The translations under genes were made by a program, and so were the position numbers. Below, one piece after another: positions 43,833-55,015 of a stretch of DNA of 64,000 bases. The stretch is from contig SNVD02003354.1 of NCBI GenBank assembly GCA_013180625.2, positions 112,102 through 176,101 on the forward strand, written 5' to 3'. The DNA comes from Boswellia sacra. Its lineage: Eukaryota > Streptophyta > Magnoliopsida > Sapindales > Burseraceae. Positions within the stretch are counted from its first letter, which is position 1, and every line of letters begins with the position of its first letter. The notes under the pieces are model-generated. The model saw only the letters and a list, made by a program, of their open reading frames with translations, did no database searches and was not told the DNA's origin.

Positions 43833-44793
43833 GGGAAAATTAAAAAAATGGACACAATTAAGGGTCTTTGATAAAATTTGAACACATCCTGAAATATTTT
43901 CATGCCATAGACACTTTGTAGATAAAAAGTCTAAAATACCCTTACCCTTATGTAGTAAAATATCCTTTGAAACTCAAACTTAAAAAAAAAAAAGACACGT
44001 TTCGTCGTGACGAAGAGGACACTCGACATTTTGAATCATGTCTGATGTCGAATCATGTCAGATGTTTCAACCGACACTCGACATCATCGCCGGTGTTCAC
44101 TCGACACTAGACATAACGTGTCGAGTCTTGTCGGATGCACGGACCGACACTCGACATAACGTTATATCGAGTGTCAGTCAGTGCATTCGACAAGACTTGA
44201 CACGTTATATCGAGTATCGGTCCATGCATCCAACAAGACTCGACACGTTATGTCTAGTATCGAGTGAACACCGACGATGATGTCGAATGTCGATTGAAGC
44301 ATCTGATAGGACTCGACACGTCGAGTGTCTTCTTTATCACGACGAAACGCGACGATTTTTGCCATTTTTACACACATCAAACCAAAAAATCAACCAAATA
44401 ACACTTCATTTAGCTCCACAAACATAAAAAAAAAATACAAAATACAAGCCCAAACTCAAATTCTCAAATTCAAAATCCCAAAAATCTACCCCAAATCCCC
44501 AAACACAGAATAAGTTTCTCGCTCCTCTTGCTGCGTTTCAGACAACGTTTTTGATGGTGTCGAAGGGTATTGAAAGCTGGACAACAACAGACGGTTATGA
44601 AAATAAGACACGGTTATGAAAATAGGAAGAGATAAGTGAAGGAAAGAGGGAAATAAAGAGTTTAGGAATAAATTGAATTTCAAATGATATTTGAGTCTTT
44701 TTGTCAAGAAAGTGTCTATGGCATGAAAATTTTTCAGGATATATCTAAATTTCATCAAGGGCCCCTAATTGTGTCCATTTTTTCAATTTTTCT
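43833..44793. mobile_element. 0.96-kb nonautonomous MULE related to the KI-MULE
   Basis: Left end GGGAAAATTAAAAAAATGGA. Right end is the complement of AGAAAAATTGAAAAAATGGA. TIRs of about 130 bp include TTCATGCCATAGACACTTT and match the TIRs of the 9.6-kb element. Flanks carry AACAAAAAA on both sides (43824-43832 and 44794-44802), a 9-bp target duplication, though of simple sequence. The middle (44000-44345) is a large palindromic cluster of TCGAGTGTCG-type repeats. No gene content; the mirrored frames at 44038-44280 and 44174-44380 reflect the palindrome. Confidence 0.85.
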
Positions 44794-44802
44794 AACAAAA
44801 AA

Positions 44803-45805
44803 AAACCTAACGTTAATTCAAAAAAAATTCAAAAATTCATATATATAAAAAACAATTAACCCCAGCTTATGAAATTCCCAAAAAATAAAACAACAAAATC
44901 CACAAAAAAAAATCAACTCTTCCTTTTGCCATACTCTCTCTCTCTCTCTCTGCGTCTCTTTGTTGTTCTGCTCTCCTTCCTGCTAGCCATAGTCGCCTTC
45001 TACCTCCCCCCCTCCCCCTCCCCTTTCAAGTCTCTTTTTCGCTCTCCCTTCCGCTCTCGGTCCCTTAACCTCGCTCCGTCTCGCCACCATACCAGCTATG
45101 CTCCAAGCGCTGCCCAGAAAGGAAGGAGGAGAAGAAGGCATCCGGGTCCTGTGGCGGCGAGATTCCAACTCCCGCTCCTGGTGTTCGTTTAAGGTGGCTT
45201 CATGGGTTTCCTTTAAGACAAATTCGTGATGATTTTTAGTTAAGGTGAATTCTCCTTGTTATTATACATTCTTCTTCTTCATCAATATGAACCCAGAAAA
45301 TTATCTTTTGTTTGAGCAAATTATTGGTAAGGTTGATGCGATTCTGGTGTTTCGATTTATAATTATGTGATTCGGTTTGGGGGTGGTCATTGATGAATAA
45401 TAGTTGTGGAGAGAGAAAGGAGAAGAGACATAGAGGTTTAGGAGGGAGTGCGGAGACTGGAGAGAAATGAGAGAAATTGTGAAATGGCTTCTAACATGGG
45501 TTTAGGATGTCGGGTAATCTGAAACTCAAGTTACGAGAGGTATTGATCTTACCCCCATTGGGGATTATTTGATTCTATAGTGAAACCAGATTCTCGGATT
45601 AAAAAAATTTAATAAACATACCAAATAAGGGGTAGTATTCAAATTCCCATTCCCACACTCCCTTACCCGCATACCAAACGACCCCATAAATTAATGCTAT
45701 TACTTTAGTATCCAATTAACATTACCAGACAGTCAGTGATACCTTAGAGGTAATATCTCCAAGTCAATCAGAGAATCTGTGTTGAGTATGCACACTGACG
45801 TGATA
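44803..45805. other. Low-complexity and AT-rich DNA, no gene supported
   Basis: A CT-rich stretch at 44935-45070 gives a Ser/Leu/Arg-rich frame (44869-45192) with no domain. It could be leader DNA picked up by a transposon, but nothing proves it. Confidence 0.35.
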
Positions 45806-46182
45806 CTGACATGACGCTCCCTCGTAGGCCTGGGGGCGCCATTGCCTCTAGGGCCCGTTTGACTGCCAGGACATAAGGGGGACTGGACAAGATTTTGGAA
45901 CTAATAATTTTAGTCTTTTGTTTGGAGCCTTTTAAGGGATTGGGATTGGGACTAATCTTAGTCCCAATAGTAGCAAATCTTTGGGACTAATAGTCCTATG
46001 GTGAACCATGGGATTACTTGTCCCAAGCTTGCACAAATAATTTTTTTATTTTATTAATCATTATTAATTATATATATTATTATTAATTATATTATATAAG
46101 TTATAATATTAGTGAAATTAATATAATAAGTTGAATTCTGACATGACGCTCCCTCGTAGGCCTGGGGGCGCCATTGCCTCTA
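45806..46182. repeat. 45-bp GC-rich direct repeat flanking a ~290-bp insert
   Basis: The 45 bases 45806-45850 (CTGACATGACGCTCCCTCGT, continuing with a GGGGGCGCC core) recur exactly at 46138-46182. The insert begins GGGCCCGTTTGACTGCC, like MITEs starting GGGCCYGTTTGG. Another start of that kind (GGTCCCATTTGGCAGATG) follows near 46209. A 45-bp duplication is too long for a standard target duplication. Confidence 0.7.
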
Positions 46183-47025
46183 TTGGCTTAATGTACCCAA
46201 AGGACAAAGGTCCCATTTGGCAGATGGGCTAGGGGCGGGATTGGACTGCTTCCTGTAACTAATTGTTTTAGCTTCTTGTTTGGCTGATTTTTTTAAGCAT
46301 GGGATTGCACTTGATGTTGTCCCAGTAGTTTTGTCTTTTACTCATCTTACGGGACAAGGAGTCTTGAGTAAAATTGTGGGGCTCCTTGTGCAGGAGTTAT
46401 ACTAAGATTTAAAAGTTAATAATAATAAAATATTTATTAAATAAGCATTACTATAATATAATTTTATCAAATATATATTTTATAATATTATTAAAATCAT
46501 AAAATATGTAAATTTTATATTTTTAATGTATATTATATTATAATAATATTATTAAACTAATTTTTTAATTTGTCAAATTTAATATTATTTTTTATGAACA
46601 AAATAATGTGGTAATAATAAAACTTAATTATATAATATAAAAATTAATTATATAATATAAAAATCCGTATAATATAATATAATAACACTTAGTCATTTTT
46701 AAATAAACTATATATTTTTATTATATTTAAATATTAAATATTTTTAACTAAAATTAATCTTCACTATTTAATTATAAAAATTATGCACTAATAATATAAC
46801 AATATAAACAATGATATTAAATTGATTCAAATTTTATTAAATAAAATTTTCAATTTATTATTTCTATGGGAAATATTAACATCATCTAACATTCTTATAT
46901 TAAATTAATTTTTATTCAAATTAAACTTGAATAAAATAATAAATTAGTTAATATTAAAAAATTTATCATATACTAATATATAGTCTAATCCTATAGTATA
47001 CTAAATATAAGACAGTGTTATCTAT
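46183..47025. other. Very AT-rich DNA, no gene seen
   Basis: AT-rich with ATAATATA-type runs and no supported feature. Confidence 0.5.
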
Positions 47026-47357
47026 GGGGAACGAGAGAGACAGAGGAGATTAGAAAAAAGAGGCGAGAGAATGCATATACTAACAGTGGTTATGCGGCCT
47101 TAACCCAAGGGGAACGAGAGAGACAGAGGAGATTAGAAAAAAGAGGCGAGAGAATGCATATACTAACAGTGGTTATGCGGCCTTAACCCAAGGGGAACGA
47201 GAGAGACAGAGGAGATTAGAAACAAGAGGCGAGAGAATGCATATACTAACAGTGGTTATGCGGCCTTAACCCAAGGGGAACGAGAGAGACAGAGGAGATT
47301 AGAAAAAAGAGGCGAGAGAATGCATATACTAACAATGGTTATGTGGCCTTAACCCAA
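47026..47357. repeat. 83-bp tandem repeat, four copies
   Basis: Copies start at 47026, 47109, 47192 and 47275 with GGGGAACGAGAGAGACAGAG and end with GGCCTTAACCCAA. Copies 1-3 are nearly identical; copy 4 has a few changes (ACAATGG, TGTGG). Purine-rich first half. No frame spans the array. Confidence 0.97.
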
Positions 47358-49779
47358 GGTACCTCTTGAGATAACTTATACAATCCTTATACGCTTCTCT
47401 TGCAATTTTTTACACTTCCATTTTACTTTATTTGATTGCTAAACAGAGGTTTTATTTTATTGTTTGTATAATCATTCATTTATACTATCCTAACCGATTT
47501 GTCAAATACGTCGGGTCGAGACTGCGGGAGAATAAAAAAAGGAAAAACAATTAAAGTACTTTTTGTTAAGGGTTCTTTTTTCTTTTTTCTTTTTTTTAAA
47601 TAAAAACACTTAACTTATTTATCTTTTTTTATCTTTTTCTAACAAAAAAAATCATTACTTGTGAATTATGATAAGGCCTAGTGCTTTTACCTTTGAATTT
47701 TGTTTTATGAAATTATCCTTTATCAAGTGAAATTTGTTATTCAACATCATAGCCATTGCCGCTGCAACAACCGTATTAACTTCTCCGTCACCATTAACCC
47801 TACCACCCACCCTCATTGTCTTGTCACAAGAGAGTAATGTGAAAGCATTTATTAATTATTTATATAGATGTTTTATTGATTAATAAAATCTTAACGTGTA
47901 TATTTATATTTACAAAAAAAAAACTTAAAAAAAAGTATAAATACTTTATATTTATGTAATCAAACTTTAACCAAATTCTAATACTATTTGAACTTAGTTA
48001 TATAAACCTAGAGACAATAAGCCTACTTTCTTAGAGGTTATATTGAATTTTGTATTTTATTTTCAAGAAATGTTATGAAAATAAAAGACTAAATTAAAAT
48101 ATTGTATGTTGGAGATTTGAATGTTTATAATGAATTATTGAGACGATAGTATAATTTTTTAGTTGATAATGCTATCAAATTACTTTTAAAAAATTAATAG
48201 AAAGATAAATAAAATAATATTTGAAGTAATATATATTATTTTATTCAAAATTAAATAAACATAATATTTTTTAATTTCAAGTAATATTAATTTTATATAT
48301 ACTTAAGCAACTAAAAATAATTTAAGTTTTTTAGTTAAAATTTTATTCTATTTCAAAAATACATTGTAGAATAATTCAAAAGACTCCACAATTATAAGTA
48401 ATTATAACCCAAAAAAAAAATCAAAAATTTTATTCAAAATGTTTTAGCTTTGCTTGTACCTATTTTGAGCTTGAAAACACCAACAAAGAATTGAACATAT
48501 TTTTCTTATAAATAAAAAATTAGACTTAAAATTTATCCAAAAATATAAATAAATAATTGATTCATTTTCCTTTTTTTGTTTTTTAAACTAAAGAAAGGAA
48601 TCCAAATCTTTCTGCAATTTCTTTCCCCTTCATTTTTCTTTCCTTATTATATTATTCTTTTTCTCCTCTTTCACCTTTGTATTAGAAGAATGCCAAGTGA
48701 AAAAAAAAAAAGTTGCAAATAAATATTAATTAACCAAAAAAATTAACAAGAAGCCCAAATTTATAATATATAAGGTTCAATTTCTCGAATAATTTAATTA
48801 TTTGATAACAACAACTCCTAGTTCAATTTTTTTTCCTTCTTTTTTTTTTTTTTTTTTAATTGAAGAACACTAGAGCAAATACTATTGGGCCGATTAAATC
48901 CAAAGAGCCTAATCAGGAAAATGAAAGCCCGGCCTCTCAAGAGCCCACTAAGCATGCATTTACTTCAAACTTTTTTATTAGCCCAATGATTGGTCCAACG
49001 ATGAAACAATTATATAACAAGGAAGGACATGTCATCACTTTTTTTTTTTTTTTAATCCATCACTCGGTTAAATCTAATTCTAAATATTTAGATTTGAGTT
49101 CTTTGACTTTTGTTTGTTTTTCAAATTTATCTTTTAAAAAAGTGGTTTACTGTTTGTTCTAACAAGCGAAAATTTTCATATTAAATATAAATGATTACTG
49201 TCTGAACGACGGATAAAATTTTGATTGCATATAAAAGTTTGCAGTCCACAAAAAGAGCATAAAAACAATCATGCCAAATTTTTTTTTTAAAATTTTTTAG
49301 AATCATAGGATTTAAAGCATTTGAACTCATTTGAACTTAACATGTCACGAAAATATAAAACATTTTATACTACTGTACATATTGATTTACGGTTGACAGA
49401 TGTTATTGTGTATTTTTTAAATCTTAAAGATGAAGTGTATATAAGGCAAATCTCGGGAGTGATATTGCCATTTATCTATTAAGTGAAACAACAAATGGCA
49501 CTTAAGTTTGGATATATTTCAAATGCTAAAACAGGAAAAGATATTAGCATTAGCAATAAGTTATTCAAAGCATTTGTTTTGATAATTGTGTTTTAAAGAG
49601 AAATTAAATTTATGTTTGAAGAATTTTGAGATTAATTTTTTTTTTGTTTTAAAATAAAAGATGCTTTTTGATTTGTAATGATGAATTTTGTTAACCATCC
49701 TTGAGCGGTGGCTTGACAATTACCAAGCCCGATAAATGGTATACAACCTTTCATACGACTTAAGCAAATATGGAGTCAT
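47358..49779. other. AT-rich DNA, no gene seen
   Basis: Long A and T runs, with no supported gene. The 100-codon frame at 48860-49162 is interrupted by a poly-T run and resembles nothing. Confidence 0.45.
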
Positions 49780-50006
49780 GCTACAGTACAGTTGTTGTAC
49801 TCATACAACAGTTTTATTATAGCATGTAAAAATCGTAAACGTATGTTTAAAAATCGTAAACCAACCGAAAAAAAATCGTATTTACGACTTTTATATGTTT
49901 TTCATTTACAACTTTTTTACATATAACTTTTACCCATTCGTTTACGACTTTTATAATGTGTTTACGATTTTTATACAAATGAACAGTTATTGTACGATAG
50001 CATAGC
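49780..50006. mobile_element. MITE, family A copy 2 (about 227 bp)
   Basis: Left end GCTACAGTACAGTTGTTGTA and right end complement of GCTATGCTATCGTACAATAA form imperfect inverted ends akin to the MITE at 7633-7779. The interior holds several direct and inverted copies of AATCGTAAAC / GTTTACGACTTTTA. Confidence 0.55.
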
Positions 50007-51506
50007 AAAATCTGCAAATATGCCTTTCAGCTTTGGATTATGATAAATGAGAAATGCACAAGGCCCCACCACAGTCTTTATTAGATAATTAAAATTTATA
50101 CACTTTTTTTTCGTATAAATTTCTTATCTTTTGGTGATCGATGATGGCGCGATGAATTGCTAAAGGTTGGAGATGGAGCGGATTCTCGAAGATCTTCGAC
50201 TCTATTTTTTTTAATTATTTGTTGTAAAATTTCTTATTCTAAAATTATTTGTATATTTACCGTAATGAATTATAATTACCTTTCAATAGAAATATATTAA
50301 AGTTAATTAGAACTGGTTCTTATCTTGGAAAAGAAAAACATTTGAATACTAAAGTTGAAAATTAAAATTACGTAACAAGAAATTGCGAGATATTGGATCA
50401 ATAAAATTGAAATATATATTTTGGATAAGCTTATGAAGTTTTTGTTTGTATGTTTTTTGTTTTTTAATATTTTTATCAAATATTTGTTTTTTGATTTTTT
50501 TTAATAATAGTATATTTGTCATTGCACCTAGTCTTAGGGATTGGTGGACAGAATTGGCTAACAGCAGGCGGAAATGGGGTCTTACTGTTACTTTCAGAAC
50601 AGCGGGGGTGGCCAGTGTTACTGTATAAAGCTTTTGTTTGCTAGGCTTTTTAACACATGTTTTATTTTGCAAATCAACTGTAATATCATCTAAATCAATG
50701 TCAAGATTAGCTCTAAATCCTTGATAAAAAAATAAGCAATCCATGTGATGTGCACTCAACTTAAGAGCATGTAACAACTTATGTGTCAACTACGATATAT
50801 GTCTTGATCGTGAACCTCTCTATAGTTATCATTTTGGAGATGAATCCTATAAATTACCTGCGTTTTTAACCTGGATTTGGTTGTGTCTGGCTTTTGTTAT
50901 AGAAATTTATGTATAAAAATGAAAATAGAGGATTTGTTTCTTTTAAAATAAACCTTTTTTCTTTTTTGTAAACAATTCATTATTGAATTTGTATCTTATT
51001 TTACATATTTTTTCTATTTTAAAACAAAAATACCTATTCAAACGTGTTTTATTCATTTGTCCAAGACACCCAAACAAAATTGAAAACAAGGAAATGGCTA
51101 TCCAAATATCAATGTCATGTTGGATACTAAAGTCTTTTAAAACCTTGTCTACGCTATTAGATATCTATATAGGTTTGAAATTTATCTGATCATTTGAATC
51201 ACGCCTTAACTCATTACTTGTACAAAACATTGCAAATTTGATCGTGGGATTTTCCTTTTCGTGAGGTTCTCTCTCTTTTAATTTTTGTTGACTAGCTAAA
51301 CAAAAATACTTAGTTAATTTTTAAATAACACGGACGACGTCCGGACTTGCAACCCTTTGATCATGATTGTTATGTCAGCATGTTAAATTTGCTATTTTTC
51401 TAAAAGTTTAAGTTTACAGATGTAGGTTCGACTTTAATATTAAGCATCTAATAAGTTGAATTCTTGTTATTGTATTTAATTGTTGAGTTTTTTTAGGATT
51501 ATTAAT
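50007..51506. other. AT-rich DNA, no gene supported
   Basis: A 146-codon minus-strand frame (50349-50789) has a Lys/Gln-rich C-terminus from poly-T DNA. It shows no domain I recognise, so I do not call it a gene. Confidence 0.4.
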
Positions 51507-51699
51507 AGAGAAGTGCTACTCTTACAAACTATCCATATAAACTCACCTATACAAAACTACGTGGTATTATTGAATGACTGCCACATTATTTACATTAATT
51601 AATGTAATCAAAATTTGAAATTCACTAATTCAATTAAATCATGACTAGTTTGTATAAGAAAGTTCATATGGATAATTTGTAAGGATAGTATTACTTTTG
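51507..51699. mobile_element. MITE, family B (about 190 bp)
   Basis: Inverted ends of about 45 bp: left AGAAGTGCTACTCTTACAAA then CTATCCATATAAACT; right is the complement of AAGTAATACTATCCTTACAA then ATTATCCATATGAACT. The interior is AT-rich with no coding capacity. Target duplication not resolved. Confidence 0.75.
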
Positions 51700-53576
51700 T
51701 TCAAAAGCGGACCTAATAAGGGACCCAGGGGGCCCATGCTCCTTGTGAAACTTTAAAAATTTCTCTTACTCCGTTGTTGCTCATAGTTTACAATTACACC
51801 CTTCTTGAAAAATAGTTTTTAAATTGTTTTTCTTTCTTTCTTTTTGAAACTAGTACCCTACCAAACGTATATTTCTATAACTATATTATATATCATATTT
51901 GTATTATTTCTTTTTCTTTATAATTTATATGTGCCAAAAATAAAAATTATGATCGAGTCTTCTAATTTTTTTATGCATTTATAGCCTTTTTGAGTAAAAT
52001 TTAATGGTTATTATAAATTAATAATTTTTGAGAAAAAAATTTCAAGAGATATTTAAAAAAAAAATTCTTTTTTAAGTTGACGTCATCATATCTAAGAAAA
52101 ATATTAACAATTCAATACAAAATTATCTTGAAATTAATGTAAATGTTTGTTTGCAAATTTCGAATGTATAACTCAAATTTTAGATTATAATGCTAATATA
52201 GGATTATAAATAAAAAAAATTTATACATGATAATGAAGTAATTATGCAACTGTTTCTAAATATAAATACTTATCAATGACAATAACTAATATGTATTTCT
52301 AAAATAAATTGTAAAGTATTAGTATTTTATATTTTGGTTCATTATATTATGATTATTTAATTTTAAAAGATAAGATTTATTATGTTTCCTATATATCTAT
52401 ATCTATTCTTTTTTTAAACAATTTTTTTTTGTAGTATTGAGGTTTTTTTCAAACATTAATTTTAAAATATTAGATATTTTCACCCATTATTTTTAATATA
52501 TTTATAATTAAATTGTAAAGATTAGATTTTTTGAAAAAATTATTTTCATAATTCTAAGAATAATATTATATAGCTAGCATAATTAAATTCTATAGCCTAA
52601 TAGTTAAAAAAAATGAAAATTATTATAAAAATAGAAAAATTGCATAAACTATGTGAAATATTAATAAAAGTATTTTTTATAAATAATTTTTCATATTAAT
52701 TTTGACACATTTTTATTATTTTAATGAGGTGTCTCCCTCTTAAATTAAGAACGCAAATTTTATAAAATCAAACTTTTTGGATTTTGAACTTTAAGAATGT
52801 GTGTATTCTTTAGAATGTTCGTTTTTATTTTTTAATTAATTTATTTTTTTTGTAGAAATAGTCTTATAAAAAAAAAAAAGAGAGAATAAGATAATGAAAC
52901 CAGATAAGTTTAGGTGACGTTCAATATTGGATTGTTAAAGTAAACGTTGAATTTTGAACCAATATGTATATATATTTTTTAAAAAATAAATATAATAGAT
53001 TTTAGTAACCTTTGTTGATTAAAGTACTCCTATTTTTTAAAGAAAATAAAATAAAATAATATAAATATTTTTAATTTAATTTAATTATTATTTTTGATAT
53101 AATATTATTTTAGAATTTACATATTTACACGATAATTTGGTCAAATTGATATTGGAAATTCTATTTAATAGAATATAATAATCAACATTGATAATAAGGA
53201 AGTTTTGTGAAATCCTTGGAAACCAAAGGGGAAATTTCATGCTCTTCTCAACTCCAATAAAAAAGGCATTCCCATCGTCACCCAAATAGCCATTCTAAAA
53301 ATAATAACGCTAGACTTACAATTTAAATACAACTCAAAGTCTATAACCTGATGTGGTAGTCTAAATAATAAAAATTTACAGGAAGAGAAAAAATAAAAAT
53401 GAAAGAGGGAAGTTTAGGATTTTGCCACTTAGGCTTCTACATTATGATGTAGACTTTAGGTTGTATTTGAGTTATAGATCTAGAATTATTGTTCTAAAAA
53501 TGCAAAGCAAGATGGAAATTTCCCAAATTGAAAAAAAAAAAAAAAATCACCATGTCCAACCCACTCCAAAGATTCT
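51700..53576. other. Very AT-rich DNA, no gene seen
   Basis: No supported coding or RNA gene. Long A/T homopolymers. Confidence 0.5.
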
Positions 53577-55002
53577 TGATGCGTTCGAAACTAGCAAGTA
53601 TACTAGTCGCACAAGTAATAAAGTGATAAGTAAGATATCGTTCCCACGAGGATTAATTCTAATTGAATTTGTTATTTCCAGCAACAATTAACTAAACAGG
53701 GGGGGATTTTTGTTGGTGATTAACTAAACTTAATGCAATGCAAATGAAGAATAACAAAACAGAAATAAAACGATGAAAAATCAATGGGAGAAACTGGTTA
53801 AGGGATCATTCTCTACCACAAGATATGGATTTGCGAATTAATTGTAGAATTGTCATCCAATTACAGCATTGAAGTTATCAACCGTAGATAACAACAAGTT
53901 CTGTTATCCCAATCTTTCCTTACTTTGTTGTTAAATAAAACAAGCTCTTTATTTAATCTCTATCCATTAAACAACCTAGAACAAGCTCTCTAAATTTAAT
54001 TCAATGGATGCATTACGATAAGAAAGATAGGTTGATCTAAGCAATAAACACACAAGCTCGGATTATTTAACTTAGGTTGTATTCTCCAATTGCAATCTCT
54101 GATCACAATTTGCTACTAATGATAGAAATTCAAGACAATTACGGATCAAGATTTCTAATCTAGCAATAGACAATACCCAGATTATATTCAGTTGGCCACC
54201 CAAATACAATCAGCAAGTAATCATAAGCATTAAACATGAGAAAATACAAGCAACTTCAATTAGAGAATTGGATAATAATTTCTTGCACAATCAACTCACA
54301 AACACCATATCAAGGGCTTTGAAATCACCCTCAACAAATTCAGATTTAGTTACACATATTCAGACACAATACAAATACAATACAATACATAGCAATTCCA
54401 GAAAATGAAAGGGAAATGAAAAACTTAGCAAATCTGATGAAATCTCTTAGGATTTGTAGTTCTTCCTCTTTCCAAGCCTTCAATCTCCTTCAAGAACTCT
54501 AAGAGATGAGAGAAATCCAAAGATGCAGCCTCCTCCACGTTCTCCCCTCTTCAAGTTATGAAATAAAACCCTAAAATGTGTTTAAATACTCTGCTACAGT
54601 AACTGTCTCTTATACACATCTAGATGTGTATAAGAGACAGGTATTATACATGCTACAGTGATGTGTGGAATTACATTTCTACACTTATCACACTGTTTTG
54701 ATTACAACTTTCGGTACACTGAATGGATTCATAAACCGTAAATTTCTCCAAAAAGTAGATTTCGAGAGCTTTACAACGGTATATGATATGTCATCGGGTT
54801 CATTGTATATCAATACAATTAAATCCGAGAAGATGGTTGACTAGCAGAGGTGAAAATGAAGGGTTTTACTCCATTTTTATGCAAGTTGCTCCAAAACTCC
54901 TACAAACATCAAAACCACACAAAAACATAAAAATACCAAGGAATATAGCAAAGAAACATCGACGAATTGATATGAAAATGATATATAAATAGACACTTAT
55001 CA
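53577..55002 (-). repeat. 3' LTR of element 2
   Basis: On the minus strand it runs TGATAAGTGTCTATTTATAT ... GTTTCGAACGCATCA. Same family as the other LTRs but more diverged in places (TAGAAATTCAAG block, loss of several bases near 54200-54300). It contains the adapter sequence described separately at 54603-54640. Confidence 0.92.
54603..54640. other. Tn5 mosaic-end pair: Nextera mate-pair junction adapter (artifact)
   Basis: CTGTCTCTTATACACATCT (54603-54621) is followed directly by its reverse complement AGATGTGTATAAGAGACAG (54622-54640). This is the Tn5 mosaic end in head-to-head form, the junction adapter of Nextera mate-pair libraries. In the other LTR copies this spot holds ordinary LTR sequence (about 17 bases around GTGCTACAGTGTCC), which is missing here. 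It is a synthetic sequence in the assembly, not plant DNA. Confidence 0.97.
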
Positions 55003-55015
55003 AATTCCCCCACAC
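55003..55015 (-). promoter_or_regulatory. Polypurine tract of element 2
   Basis: Minus strand GTGTGGGGGAATT sits immediately before the LTR start TGATAAGTG. This is the expected plus-strand priming site in reverse transcription. Confidence 0.75.

Noticed and set aside
44869..45192. 107-codon Ser/Leu/Arg-rich frame
   Set aside because: Comes from a CT-rich low-complexity stretch with no domain or conservation signal.
50349..50789. 146-codon minus-strand frame
   Set aside because: Lys/Gln runs from T-rich DNA, no recognisable domain, no splice or promoter context.
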